64,000 bases of DNA from Lantana camara (lineage: Eukaryota; Streptophyta; Magnoliopsida; Lamiales; Verbenaceae): the NCBI GenBank assembly GCA_037501455.1, contig CM074865.1:32842501-32906500 (forward strand). The letters run 5' to 3'. A program made the position numbers and the translations under genes. A model generated the notes under the pieces. The model was not told the DNA's origin. It saw only the letters and a list, made by a program, of their open reading frames with translations, and ran no database searches. Below, in pieces: positions 31,420-42,959 of this stretch. Position 1 is the stretch's first letter; every line of letters starts with the position of its first letter.

Positions 31420-34310
31420 ATGACCGATCAGCATGTAGAAGAGTTTGCCCGTGAAGTCGAAGAGATGGCCACCCAGAACTCATCCTCTCCGGATTCCTCT
31501 AAGGACGAAGAATTGGGCGCGGTAGTTATGGCCCTAGATGGGAGAAACCCAGACGGAGTGGAACACATCTTTGAAGAGATGAACTTAGTGATGGAGGCGG
31601 AGAGGCAGGGGGTGACTCTCCCGATAACTGAGAATGCGACTCATCCCCACCGCCATACTGTGATAGTGGCAATTGCTGTTCCGGTGCCAGAAACTGAAGA
31701 AGCAGCGGGGCCCTCCGAAAGAGCCTGTGACAAAGGCAAGGGCAAGAAAACCAAGAAAACCAAGAAAGCCAAAGGGCCCAACGAGGGTGAGGGTTCGGGC
31801 ATGCAAGCGACCGACCGCACCCCAGATGAGACTCCCAATACAATAACCTTGGGGGAGATAAAGTCCGCCATGGCCCCCATCTATTGGGATGAGCGTTTCC
31901 AATGGAGAATCCCTGCTAAACACGAGCGCGCCAATTACCCGCCGCCCGGTGAGATGGCGGTCTATATTGATGCGGTCAGCTCTGGGGGCTTGAGGTTCCC
32001 AATTCCGCTCCCCGTGGCTCATATTCTGAACGATTTGGGCCTCTGCCCCTCACAAGTCGTGCCCAATGGCCTCGCATTGATAATGAGCTTCGTGATTCTC
32101 ATGAGATGCGTTGGTTACGAGCCCTACCTACAAAATTTTAATGCTCTTCTTCAAGTGGTCAGTTCGCCACGCTCGTCACCTGAAGCGGGCTTCTTCTATT
32201 ATATTCAAGCGAAGGCCCATTTGAGGTTAATTAACTCTCACTCCACCACCTATGGCCCGAACTAGAAGGAGAAGTTCATTTTTTTCAGGGCCCCTACAGA
32301 TGAAGGTTTTGGGGTGTCCTCAGATTGGATCTCGCATGGGAAGGGTTCGCTTGTGAAGAACCGCCTGGAACCTGCCTTCCCAAAGGGTTGGGCCAAAGGC
32401 TTGGCGGAGGCGTTGAGGGACGAGGGTCGCCTGATTCGTGCCAAGGACTGGATAGACGATGCGGAGCTTATGTTCCTCTTCGGTCTTACCAATGACCCGC
32501 ATTATCTTGACAACCCTCCCGCTCGTGACTTGGAGAGAGACGGTTAGATTTTAGGGCACTAACACGTAGATAGGAATGCTAACTTGTTTATTTCTGCACT
32601 TGTAACTTGCATATGGAGAAGTTTGTCTAAGGGTTTTTAACCCTTGTTTCCACCTTCTTTGCAGGAGCAGCGATCTTGGAAATAGCCGGAGGAATTAGAC
32701 ACGCTGCCCGGTTTGCTAACCCCAACAGGTGTCAAGCCCAGCAGGAGGAACAACAACGCCCTCGAGGCCGCGGAGCGGGCAGGGGGGACGCTCGTGGTGG
32801 CCAGCATGGCGGCAGGTCGAGTACGGCTCCCGGTGCTCAAACTCAATGAGGCCGAATAGCCGAGCGGCCAATGTGGAGAACAGAGTAGTGGTGCGGCCAC
32901 CTCCTCCGACAGATTCGAGGGTGGCCGACCCTCGTGAAGCTAATCAAGCGAGGCCCCAAGCCAACGTGGTGATAAGCGAGGCTCAATCGAGCGCTGATAG
33001 GCCTTCCTGCAACAGGAAGAGGATGCCTGACACCCTCGTAATAACGGGTAAGGGAAAGAAAGTAGTTGAAGGCCCCAAGGGCAGCGGAGAAACTTCCTCT
33101 TCTGAGGAAGAACACCTGTGGGAGTTCGGCCGTCGAGGGGATAGGAACTTCTCCGGCTCTGCGGATGGGGACGCGGTTTTTCTGAGGCCTGGGACGCTCG
33201 CTCAGACTGTCAGTGAGAATTTGTACGACAAGGCCCAATTTACTGCTGACCATAGGCATTTGTACACTGAGTCCGTAGAGACGGCGGCCTATGATATGGT
33301 GCACGCTTTAATCTCCATAAGTTCTCATTCCCTTGCAATTCCATTATCTCTGGTAGGTATTACTTTCCCACATTCTTACTAACACTTTCATTCTTTCGAG
33401 CCCGTGCAGCAAGTGCTCACGAGGGCTAAAAACATCTAAATACGCGCCTCCGTTTATGCTGATCGCAAAGCCAAGTATAAGAAAATGGCGCGTACAAATG
33501 ACCCAGCCCAAATCCAGGTGGAGCTAGACACGGAGAAGGCTAAGTATACTTCCCTCAAGGAGGTATACGAGAAGGTGGAGGAGGAAATGAAGAGGTTGAA
33601 GGATGACTTTGCGAGCGTGGAGAGCGCTCGGAGCAGCTTGAGCAACAAATTGGCCCAACTTAGTGAGGGCTATAAAAAGCTTGAGGCCGAGCGTGAAATC
33701 TGGAAAACGAGGGCTCTGGAGGCAGAAAGGAAATTCACCGACACCATGAACCAGTGGCCCCAGAGTCTCGCGCGACCAAACAAGGAGGCCCTCATCAAAT
33801 TCTGTCATTCTAAAGCCTTCAACGTTGCGGCTTCCTTGCACTGCTTGGATGAGGCTCAAAAGGCCTTCAACTTAGCCATCGAGCAAGGCATCCATAATGT
33901 TTAACATAGGGCTCATGTTTAATGAGCGCTGTGAGGAGGATGATGACGATCGTGACGATCCGGCGGACCATATCTCTGAACCGGAGTATGAAATCCTGGT
34001 CAAGCTTATCCAGGATGAGTACATGGAAACCCATCCTGTAGGAAATGCCCCCCAAGCCGTATAAAATGATCCTCCGAAAAACGAGCCCCAAGCGCCTGTC
34101 GTGGAGAATGCCCTTGTTCCAGCTGGTGAAAACGTCCCTGCTCCGGCTAACGAGCCCAACGCCAATGAGCCCAACGAACAACAAGTGCCTGTGAACAACA
34201 ATCCTGAGCCTCCAGAAGCCCATCATCAAGAGCCGAAAGGCCCCGTTTACGGCCCAATTGCCCTGAACATTCTGGTGGTTCTTGACGAAGACATCGCTCC
34301 CGCCGCCTGA
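31420..34310 (+). pseudogene. Antisense spliced gene of Tat element, unit 1 (broken)
   Basis: Exon 1 is 31420-32542 and encodes an acidic then Lys-rich N-terminus (GKGKKTKKTKK). A domain of about 110 residues follows (GGLRFPIPLPVAHILNDLGL, then VVPNGLALIMSFVILMRCVG, then GKGSLVKNRLEP). It resembles the Pfam 'putative gypsy type transposon' family (Transposase_28). Intron 32543-32664 (GT...GCAG) leads to exon 2, with an RG-rich stretch (RPRGRGAGRGDARGGQHG) and a Ser/Pro region. A second intron near 33320-33408 leads to exon 3, a coiled coil (33485-33770) and an acidic, Pro/Asn-rich tail ending at 34310. It is broken by TAG for Trp at 32263, TGA near 32848, loss of the intron-2 donor (ATAAGT) and a deletion near 33893. 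Its function is unknown. The gene converges on pol. Confidence 0.7.
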
Positions 34311-34435
34311 AGTTCCTTCTCTCCAGCTTTGCTTTGCAATTCTTCTTACCTTAGTTTAATGCCTTTCTTTTCATGCATTAATATTGTGGGCTTTTGAGCC
34401 CTTATTTTGTAATATCTGGGGAAAGCCTTTGAGTA

Positions 34436-34441
34436 AATAAA
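34436..34441 (+). terminator. Polyadenylation signal of antisense gene, unit 1
   Basis: AATAAA about 125 bp after the stop codon, with T-rich sequence following. Conserved in unit 2 (45999-46004). Confidence 0.55.
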
Positions 34442-34629
34442 ATTTCTCCTTTCCATGATACTGTCTTTTACCTTTTTCTTAATTGCGAACTTTCACTTTG
34501 CACTTGTTGTGAACAAATCTTGTAGTAATAAGATGGTGTGTAACAAGCATAGTGAAAATTGCATTACTCAGATAGGTTTCTGACACTTGACAGTTTCTGT
34601 TAAATCCTGAAAACTTGAAAAATTTCACT

Positions 34630-34848
34630 AAGTCTTGAGTAATCATGAGGGTCTTATTGCGAGGCTGCCCCCACTCAAGACTTGTGTAAATTTTTGCTTT
34701 TTTGCTAAGTCTTGAGTAACTACGAGGGTCTTACTGAGAGAATGCCCTCGTTCAAGACTTTTGTAATTTCTTCTTAACCTTGGGAAATTTTGCTAAGTCT
34801 TGAGTGATCATGAGGGTCTTACTGAGAAACTGCCCTCGTTCAAGACTT
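34630..34848. repeat. Three 54-nt hairpin repeats, unit 1
   Basis: AAGTCTTGAGT...RYTCAAGACTT stems at 34630-34683, 34707-34760 and 34795-34848, each exactly 54 nt, with a conserved ATGAGGGTCTTA-like loop. Unit 2 has one copy. Confidence 0.85.
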
Positions 34849-35267
34849 TTGAAATTTCTTCTTAATGGTGCTGTCGTTAAACGAGCGTTCTTGTTCCTGT
34901 TTGCCAGCGATCCCGTTTTCGAGCGCAAGGCGTTGTAACAAACGGCCAAGGCCTACTAGGATTTCCTTCGTATTTTCTTTCTGATTCGTTAAGTTGGTTG
35001 TAAGCGTTACCAGTCTATCCCTATGAGGGCGTCCCCCCACGTGGAGTAGAGTGCTGGCAAGCGTAACCCATGTGTAATAACAGTGTTCGTCTTGGGATAG
35101 ACTACCAACCACGCTCGTAAAGACGAGGGACGTAGGTCTTATCCATTTATGTAATAACAAAAGCAGAAGTACAAAGATATTGTAAAGAATGTATTGTAAC
35201 TTACTTGAAATTTGAAGTACATAGAACCCATGAACGGGGTTGTTACATCATCGAGTCTAGAGAGCTA

Positions 35268-38200
35268 TCAAACATAAAACCGCCGGAGGTTACATACGTT
35301 CCAAGGGCGAGGCAAGCGCTCGCCTTGAAGTATCTCCAGGGTGTAAGTGTTGTTAGTTCTGATCTGGATGACTTTAAATGGACCCTCCCAGTTGGGGTCC
35401 AATTTCCCCACATGTTTGGACACTTCTACTTTCTTCAAAGCCAAATCTCCCAACTGGAAAGTCCTTTCTCGCACACGCTTGTTGTACTGTTGTGCCACAT
35501 TCGCTTTGTATCTGTGGATTTTGGCCCAGGCCTTGTCTTTTCTTTCCTCCAATAGGTCCAATTCCAGGCTTCTGTTATCTCCATTAAGCTGAGGCTCGAA
35601 GTAAGCTACACGAGCGGATTCATTTACTATCTCGGCCGGTATCATCGCTTCTGACCCATATACGAGCACGAAAGGCGTCTCGCCTGTAGCCGCTCGTGGA
35701 GTAGTGCGATAAGCCCAGAGTGCCCCTTGTAATTCTTCTGCCCATTCATTCTTTTTGCTCTCCAACATTGTCTTCAGATGCTGTAAAATAACCCGGTTGG
35801 TGACTTCCGCCTGTCCGTTGGCTTGAGGATGGCCCACGGAAGTAAAGCACTGTTCAATCCCCAACTCTGAACACCACTCTCGGGTGTCAGCTGCTATGAA
35901 TTGGGATCCATTGTCAGAAATGAGCACCCTTGGTATCCCGTACCTGCAGATGATGTTCTTCCAAATGAAGTCCCTTACCACCCTGAAGGTGATTTTCGCT
36001 ACGGCTTCAGACTCGGCCCATTTGGTAAAATAGTCGACAGCTAAAATAACGAACTTCTTTTGTCCGACCGCGATGGGCAAGGGGCCAACAATGTCAATTC
36101 CCCACTGGTCAAAGGGCTAAGAGACATCTATGGGGATCATTTGAGCGGCTGGCAGTTGCGGGAGATTGGAGTGGAACTGGCACTTAGGGCATTTTCTGGA
36201 AAACTCAAGGGCGTCTTGGAGAATTGAGGGCTAATAAAACCCACTTCTCAGGGCTTTCTTAGCCAGGATACGCCCTCCTGAGTGATTCCCGCAGCTCCCA
36301 CTGTGAATAAGTTCGAGCTTTTCCTTTGCCTGCGAGGGCCTTAGACATCTCATCGGTGGCCCTTGAAATGACTTCTTGAACAGCCTTCCTTCAGAGTCTA
36401 TAGAGAACCGAGGGGCCTTGTTTCTAATTTTCCGAGCCTCTACCTTGTCAGTGGGACAAACACCATCTTTAAGAAATCTGATAATATCATCAAGCCAACA
36501 CGGCTCATGCGGATCAATCATAGAGACCACCTCCTTGGCAATTCTCTCCTTGATCAAAGGCTCTTCCGTTCTAAGGAACGTGACCGAACGCTCGGAAGTG
36601 CCTTCTAATGCCGAAGCAAATTTCGATAGAGTGTCAGCACGCTCGTTCTCTGCTGGTGGGACTTGAAGCAGATGGAATTCTTTGAATTTCCCAATGATCT
36701 CCTTGGCTTTGCTTAAGTACTACACCATGGTGGTTTCTCGAGCCTCATAAGTTCCCTCAATCTGGCTCGAAATTAACTGTGAATCAACATAAGCAGTAAT
36801 TCTGGAAGCTCTGTTCTGAAAAGCAATTTTCAATCCTTGCACAAGGGCCTCATACTCTGCCTTACTATTGGTGACTTGAAAATCCAATCTGATTGCAAAG
36901 TCTAACTCAATCCCATTGGGGTCTCTAAGGGCTACCCCTCCTCCCCCTTGTGAGGTTGAGGAACCATCCGTATGCAGGGCCCATAACCCCTCGTTCTCCT
37001 GAGTAGCGGGTTCCAACCCGAAACGTTCAACCAGCAGATCTGCTACCACCTGCGCCTGTATAGCCGTTCTGGGCTCGAAGCTTAAGTCAAACTGACTCAA
37101 CTCAATAGCCCATTTTATCAATCTTCCCGACACGTCCGGTTTGGACAACACCTGTTTCAAGGGCTGATCAGTAAGGACCGTTATTGAATGCGCTCGAAAG
37201 TAAGGCCTCAATCGCCTCGATGCATTGATGAGGGCGAACGTAAATTTTTCAATTTCCAAATACTTCTTCTCCGCCACTTGTAATGTTTTGCTCAAATGAA
37301 AAACAGGCAAGTGTTTACGTTCCTGCACGGCTATTAGCACCACGCTCGTTGCCTCGGCAGAAATGGAAAGGTACATAAATAGCCTTTCGCCTTCAACGGG
37401 CTTGGTCAGGAGCGGAGCGCTCGAAAGGTAAGCCTTCATGTCCTGCAGCGCTTTTTCACATTCGTCCGTCCAAGCAAAATTACGAGCGTTTCTCAAAATC
37501 TTGAAGAAAGGAGGGTTTCTGTCCACCGAGCGCGAGATGAATCTGTTTAGGGAGATGATCATTCCCACCAACACTTGTACTTCCCGGAGATTTCGAGGGG
37601 AAGGGATCTCCAAGATAGCCTTGATTTTCTCAGGGTTAGCTTCAATTCCCCTCTGACTGACCATGTAGCCCAAGAATTTTCCCCCTCGTACTCCAAAGGT
37701 ACATTTTGAAGGGTTCAACTTTATCCTATACTGGCGCAAGATGGAAAAAGTGCGCTTGAGATTGTCCAGATGTGAGTCCTGGCGCTCGCTCTTAACAATC
37801 ATGTCGTCAACGTAAACCTCTATGGAACCTCCAATTTCTTTCTCGAACATCTTATTGATGAGACGTTGATAAGAAGCTCCAGCGTTCTTGAGCCCAAAGG
37901 GCATGACTAGGAAACAAAAAATCCCCAAGTGGACAACAAATGACGTTTTGGGGCGATCCTCCGGTGCCATAAAAATTTGATAGTACCCCTGGAAGGCATC
38001 CATCATGCTCATGAGTTCACAGCCAGCGGTCGAATCCACCAATTGATCTATCCGAGACAAAGGGTAGGGATCCTTGGGGCAGGCTTTGTTAAGATCAGTA
38101 AAATCATTACACATGCGCCATTTGTTTGCGCTCTTGGGCACCAACACCATGTTGCATAGCCATTCTGGGTACAAGATGGGCTCAATGTACTGAGCCTCTA

Positions 38201-39404
38201 GAAGTTTGTTAACTTCTTCCTCGATGACCTTCTTCCGAAAACCATGTACGTCCCGTTTCTTCTGTTTGATGGGCTTAAACGCGGGGTCCACATTGAGCCT
38301 GTGGACTATGACGCTAGGGTCAATCCCTGTAAGGTCAGATGCTTTCCATGCAAAAACGTCAATGTTTTCTCTGAGGAAGTCAATCATCATGACCTGCGAG
38401 GGCCCAGAGAGGTTGGACCCAATTTGGGTAGTTTTATCCTTGTTTCCTGGCTCTAGCTCAATGGTGAGGAACTTTTCCGAGGGCTCCATCCTTACTTCTG
38501 GGAGGGGAAGTTCGAGCGCCCTCTTTTTTCCTGTCAAGCGCCCATCTTCAAGGGGCTCGCCACCCTCACGCACGTCTTCCTCTGAGGAGGATTCTTCTAC
38601 AGTTCCTGGTGGAACGTTTTCGAGGGAGCCTTTTGCGCTGGGATCTTTCTTCTTGTTCTTTTTCTTGTACAATTTGGCCCTCTTGCGCACGGGACCATCC
38701 TCATTCGGATTGGGAAAGTCAACGGTTTTCTTGGTGGACCCAATCTAGAATGTTTTCTCTGACTTAGGCTTCCTGAGGGATAGCATGTAACATTCCCAAG
38801 CCTCTCGCACATTGCACAATACTTCTCCAGCACCCTCGGGGGTAGGGAATTTGATTTTCTGATAGTAAGTGGAGATGATGGCTTTGAAATCAACGAGGGC
38901 TGGACGCCCAATTATGATGTTATAAGGAATATCAATCTCCACTACAACAAAGGTAACCATGAGCGTTTTACACTGCGAGGCTCGGCCAAAGGAAGTGGCC
39001 AGGCGAACCTGCCCTCGTGGGATAACCTCCGAACCCCCGAAGCCAATGAGGGCTGTTTTAAGGGGTTCGAGCGGGATGTTAGCATTCATTTTTTGAAACG
39101 TAGTGTAGGGCAAAACATTAACCGAGCTTCTACTATCCACTAACACTCTCTTTACAACATGATTGTGGACATCTACGCTAACCACCATGGGGCAGTCAGA
39201 GGTTTCACCGACTCCATGGGGCGTTACAATGTGCCCTAAGTCCCTATCATCAAAACTTATTACATCGTCTTCTTTTGAGCGCTGATCATTCGCCTCCTGA
39301 ATGGCGTAGACAGATTTGGACATGGATGGGCGTTGGTCATAACTCCGGACGTGTCTTCGCCGGGCAGCGTTAGAGTCTCCCCCAGAGGAACCTCCCGCGA
39401 TCAT
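35268..39404 (-). pseudogene. pol: Pol of Tat element, unit 1 (several stops)
   Basis: In order on the minus strand: protease (VLVDSRSSVN near 38920-39110), RT (YVDDMIVKS near 37800), RNase H (LSKTLQVAEKKYLEIEKF), archaeal-type RNase H (LHTDGSSTSQGG near 36970) and integrase (SDNGSQF, then QANGQAEVTNR). The GPY/F-like end is LDPNWEGPFKVIQI. Compared with unit 2 it has stops for Trp near 36120 and 36230, for Gln near 36719 and 38747, and CGA to TGA near 39479. All are C-to-T or G-to-A changes. The longest open piece, 36720-38690, covers RT and both RNase H starts. Confidence 0.9.
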
Positions 39405-39479
39405 GTTGATGACCGCGAAAGGGGTGTTTTCTTGCTCAGGAGCCTTTTCTTTGCACCGATAGCTACTCTCCGTGGGGCC

Positions 39480-41415
39480 TCACCTCCGCGGGCTTCTAGA
39501 GTGCGATGGGCTCCTTCTTCTCTCACCAGCGCGCTCGTTACAGCGTTCATCATAACGCTCCAAAATCCTGACAAATTCCTTCAGGTGGCCCCCAGCGATG
39601 AGCCTTTGAATCTCAGCTTCCAACTGGCGACATTCATCCGTATCATGCCCCTTTTGTTTGTGGAAAGCACAATATTTGTTCGAGCGTCTCAAGGCCTCTG
39701 TTTCCCTCATTTTTATGGGTCTTTTGAAGAGTTTCTTATCGGAGAGGTTATAGACTTCTGAGTTTGGCCTTGTGAGCGGGATGCGCTCGAATCATCGAGG
39801 GGGCGGGGGTGATCTTTTGCGTTCCTGATGATGCTCTTTTTTAACAATGACTTCCCTGCCCCGCTCCTGGGGGCGCTCGTTTCTTACCGGGCTGTGATGC
39901 AGGGGACCATTCACCCATACATGTCTTCGAGCATGAAAACGGCTCGGCAACTTCCCTCAAGGCCATGAGGGTTCCAGGTCTTCTATCCACAATGGCATCA
40001 GCAAACTTTTTGCTCACATATTGTTTGTGATCCACAGCCTGAAAGAGCACTGGGATCAAGAAATCCATGGACGGCCTCTCCACTTGCAAGATCTCCTTGT
40101 TAAAGCGAGCAAAGAATGAGCGAAGAGACTCATTCTTGCCTTGCACTACGTTGTAAAGGGCAGTGGACGCAGTGACTGGGGCCTTCAGAGAATTGAAGTG
40201 GTTGAGAAAAGCGTCGGCCAACTCTTTATATGAGTGTATCGAGCGCGGCGGCAGTCGCTTGTACCATTCCTGAGCCATTCCCACCAGGGAAGTGACAAAG
40301 ACTTTGGCCCAGTAGTTGCTCGAGTGCTCGTAGAGATGCATCAAGTGCAGAAAATGAACCAAGTGTTCAGCTGGATCAGTTGTTCCGTCGTAGCGATTGA
40401 TGGAGGTGGGGATTTTGGCCATTCCTGCTTGGGCCATCAGAACTTCTTCCACGAGGGGAGATCCCCTTGGCAAGGGATGGTACTCATAAGTGCAGAAGTT
40501 CTCCTCTTGCTCCTTATGGTGCGGGTCCTGTAGCTGGCGGTCTTTGTGACGAGCGTCTTTGGCATCGGCTCGTTCATCCCTACTATGGGAGATCTGAGAC
40601 CGCGCTCGAGAGAGCTGTCCGACCATATCCTTTAAACCCTGCAGCTGGTCTTGCACAGCCGCGAGGATATTAGGATTTACATCTCCTTCTTTGTCCCCTC
40701 GCTTGGTGGCTCGGGAAGCCCTTTTGGAGGCATGAGAGTCCCCTTCATTTTCGTTGACTCTCTCAGTGGGTTCCCTGTTCCTGTCCACAGGGGGACGCTC
40801 GTTGTCGCCCTGGTGGGGCTTCTCCTTGGCTGGCGGTTGTGGTGGTTGTGCTATTTGGACGGCCTGAGCCTCCCTAAGAGGGTAAGTTTGCAATCCACCC
40901 AAAGGAGCGGCAGTTTGAGTGGCTATCCCAGAGGGGAAGTACATGGAATGAAATCTTTCCCATGCCCCCTGGGCCGCCTGAATCTCACATTGGGCGTAAA
41001 GAGCCCTTAGTTGCTGAGAAGTTAGGGGAGGTAACTCCACTCCTTCAATCTCCCTGGGGATCACCACCGGGAGCTGGATCTGGCTGGCGTGATAGGGCTA
41101 AACCGGCAGCACCATGATGGTGAGAGTGAGCGTGTATCCCGACGGAGGCATCATGTAGTTCTGACCTCCTGGATTCACAGGGGTATGAACCCATTTGGTC
41201 TGGGGAGGCTGTGGAAGAGTAACTGGTGGTGCTGGCGGCGCTGGTGGTGGAACTGCGGATTCCGCAAGGGGAGTCACACCTACAACAGGGGGTGCTCCTC
41301 CAGCAGCGACGGAAGGAGGCTGGGCTCCGCCAGCGGCGGTGGAGGGAATAACGAGGTTGGCTTCATGGGAAGTGTTGTCTCCTTCTCCCACAGCTCCGGA
41401 TCTCGTGGCAACCAT
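39480..41415 (-). pseudogene. gag: Gag of Tat element, unit 1
   Basis: Start MVATRSGAVGEG at 41415, about 75 bp after the primer site. A Pro/Ala-rich N-terminus leads to a TAG near 41096 shared with unit 2. Then comes the capsid-like domain (FLHLMHLYEHSSNYWAKVFV, then AQEWYKRLPPRSIHSYKELA near 40250). A frameshift near 39930 precedes a zinc-knuckle-like CAFHKQKGHDTDEC and an Arg/Ser-rich tail. Gag would form the particle shell, but this copy cannot make one product. Confidence 0.85.
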
Positions 41416-41490
41416 GATTGTGAAGATTCTGGGTGTTCACTTTTCAACTAGCAGAAGGAAAGAAATGGATTGAGAACTGGTTCTCCCATA

Positions 41491-41500
41491 GACGGCGCCA
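41491..41500 (-). other. Primer binding site of Tat element, unit 1
   Basis: The minus strand reads TGGCGCCGTC, then TATGGGAG, 4 nt after the LTR end. This resembles the non-Met primer sites (ending GGCGCCA in the tRNA) used by Tat-lineage elements. I am not certain which tRNA. Confidence 0.6.
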
Positions 41501-41504
41501 AAAA

Positions 41505-42323
41505 TGATGGGTTCTGAATATGGGTTACAGAGTCTGATCACTCTAGAATTTGTTTAGGAGGGGAAAGCCAGTTGTGGTTTGCCGGAAAAGATGGAGGTTC
41601 TACCTGCTAGGACAAACACACAGACAAAGTCAAAAGGCCAAGCTGGAGGAACTGGGAGTGATTCCCAGTTTGGCTCTCCGACGCTCAAGTCAGATGAAGA
41701 TCTGATAGAGAAAGTATTGAGTATGAAGTGGCTGTAATGGAAAGAGCTTACAGAGATGGAGATGAAGACTCCTATTTATAGTTGAGGGTCAGGGACCCTT
41801 TGGTCATTTGCGCCGTGTGGTCCTGGCCGACTGTTGCCCTAACATGTGGCGTTACGAGAGAAACCTAAGAGGAATATTCTCTGTAAAAAGCTGATGAAAG
41901 GTAGTGTTGGCAACAGTGGTAGGTGCCCGGGCATGTACGATGTGTCAGAGAGCCGTTTGGGGAGTTGGTAACGAGGGCTTGAGAGCACGCTCGTGCCAAC
42001 TAAAGCCTTGGTGGCCAAGGAATCCACTAGGGGATGAGGGCCAGGGCTTGTGTAATGATTTGGAGTGGAAGCCTCTCTGAGGGAATGTAGCGCTGGAAGA
42101 GGGCTTCTCTTAACTGTTAATCATGCGATGTGAATGGCGCTCGTGGGAGAGCGGTAACAATGATCACGTGCAGAGGCAACAGAGACAAAACATGTTCTGG
42201 GAGGATAATGGCACTGCGAGGGTTTCAGCGTTCGTGTATGATTGTCGTGATCGCAGGACAGGTGTCATCATCTTTGAAGTGCCACGTGTCCAAACGCGGG
42301 ACGAGCGCATTTTGACCCCATCA
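41505..42323 (-). mobile_element. Tat array LTR 2 (shared middle LTR)
   Basis: 819 bp. It serves as the 5' LTR of unit 1 and the 3' LTR of unit 2. It has no target duplication of its own on either side. Confidence 0.92.
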
Positions 42324-42959
42324 TTTTTGCCCCCAATTCTGTAGCCCTTAGTGATAAGGGCTCTAGAATTTTATCCAATGCAATCCATCATGCATGTCGC
42401 TCGTATGAGGCTTTGCGTGTTGAGCAATTATCTTTCTAATCACGTCATTAACGCGGTCCTTTCGTCTGACCGCTTGTAACGTCCAAGCATTAATTGCAGT
42501 CCTTTCTTCTGACCATTTGGAGCGTCTAAGCATTAAATGCTGATGCGCGTGGGCCGCGTGAGTCTTGGGAAGTATGTGACGGTTCAATAAAGTGGACGGT
42601 TTCCTAGGTGGGAAATGATTACAATTTTTGAATTTTTGCCAGAAACCGTACCAACTCCCATCCCTATAAATAAGGGATTCTGCATCCATTCCATCTTTTA
42701 CGCGAACAAATCTTCAAAGCATCCTTTAGCAGAAAAACTCTTTGCATTCCAATTTCAGAGCATCCCAAATCTTCCTTCAAGCTTTCCCAGAAATTTCAAG
42801 GTAATCTCCGGTGAAACTTTCTAACTTTTCTAACCTTAGAATCATATTTAGGATTCAGCAATTCCTTAGGGTTCTACTCTTGAGAAATCTCGAATCTCTT
42901 TAGACATACAACATTTCCCAGAAAAAATCCCCAAAGCTCTTTCAAATTCCAACACCGCC
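42324..42959 (+). promoter_or_regulatory. Upstream and leader region of antisense gene, unit 2
   Basis: Same layout as unit 1: a purine tract of the minus-strand element beside the LTR, an imperfect hairpin (TAGCCCTT/AAGGGCT), TATA box 42665-42672, a leader intron from CAAG/GTAATC, and the start codon in ACCGCCATGG at 42960. Confidence 0.65.
42665..42672 (+). promoter_or_regulatory. TATA box of antisense gene, unit 2
   Basis: TATAAATA in the same 15-base context as in unit 1. Confidence 0.7.

Larger units (their letters stand above)
34311..35267. other. Non-coding stretch between antisense gene and pol, unit 1
   Basis: Holds the polyadenylation signal of the antisense gene (34436) and the hairpin repeat array (34630-34848). 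Further untranslated sequence runs up to the pol stop. No gene is seen on either strand. Confidence 0.6.

Noticed and set aside
31585..32022. Minus-strand frames opposite the antisense gene (also 43066-43476)
   Set aside because: Shadow of the plus-strand exon, which has domain similarity, a TATA box and splice signals.
38206..38748. Plus-strand frame of 180 codons, repeated at 49607-50179
   Set aside because: Lies exactly opposite RT coding sequence in both Tat units. Its conservation follows from pol, and it has no start context or known domain.
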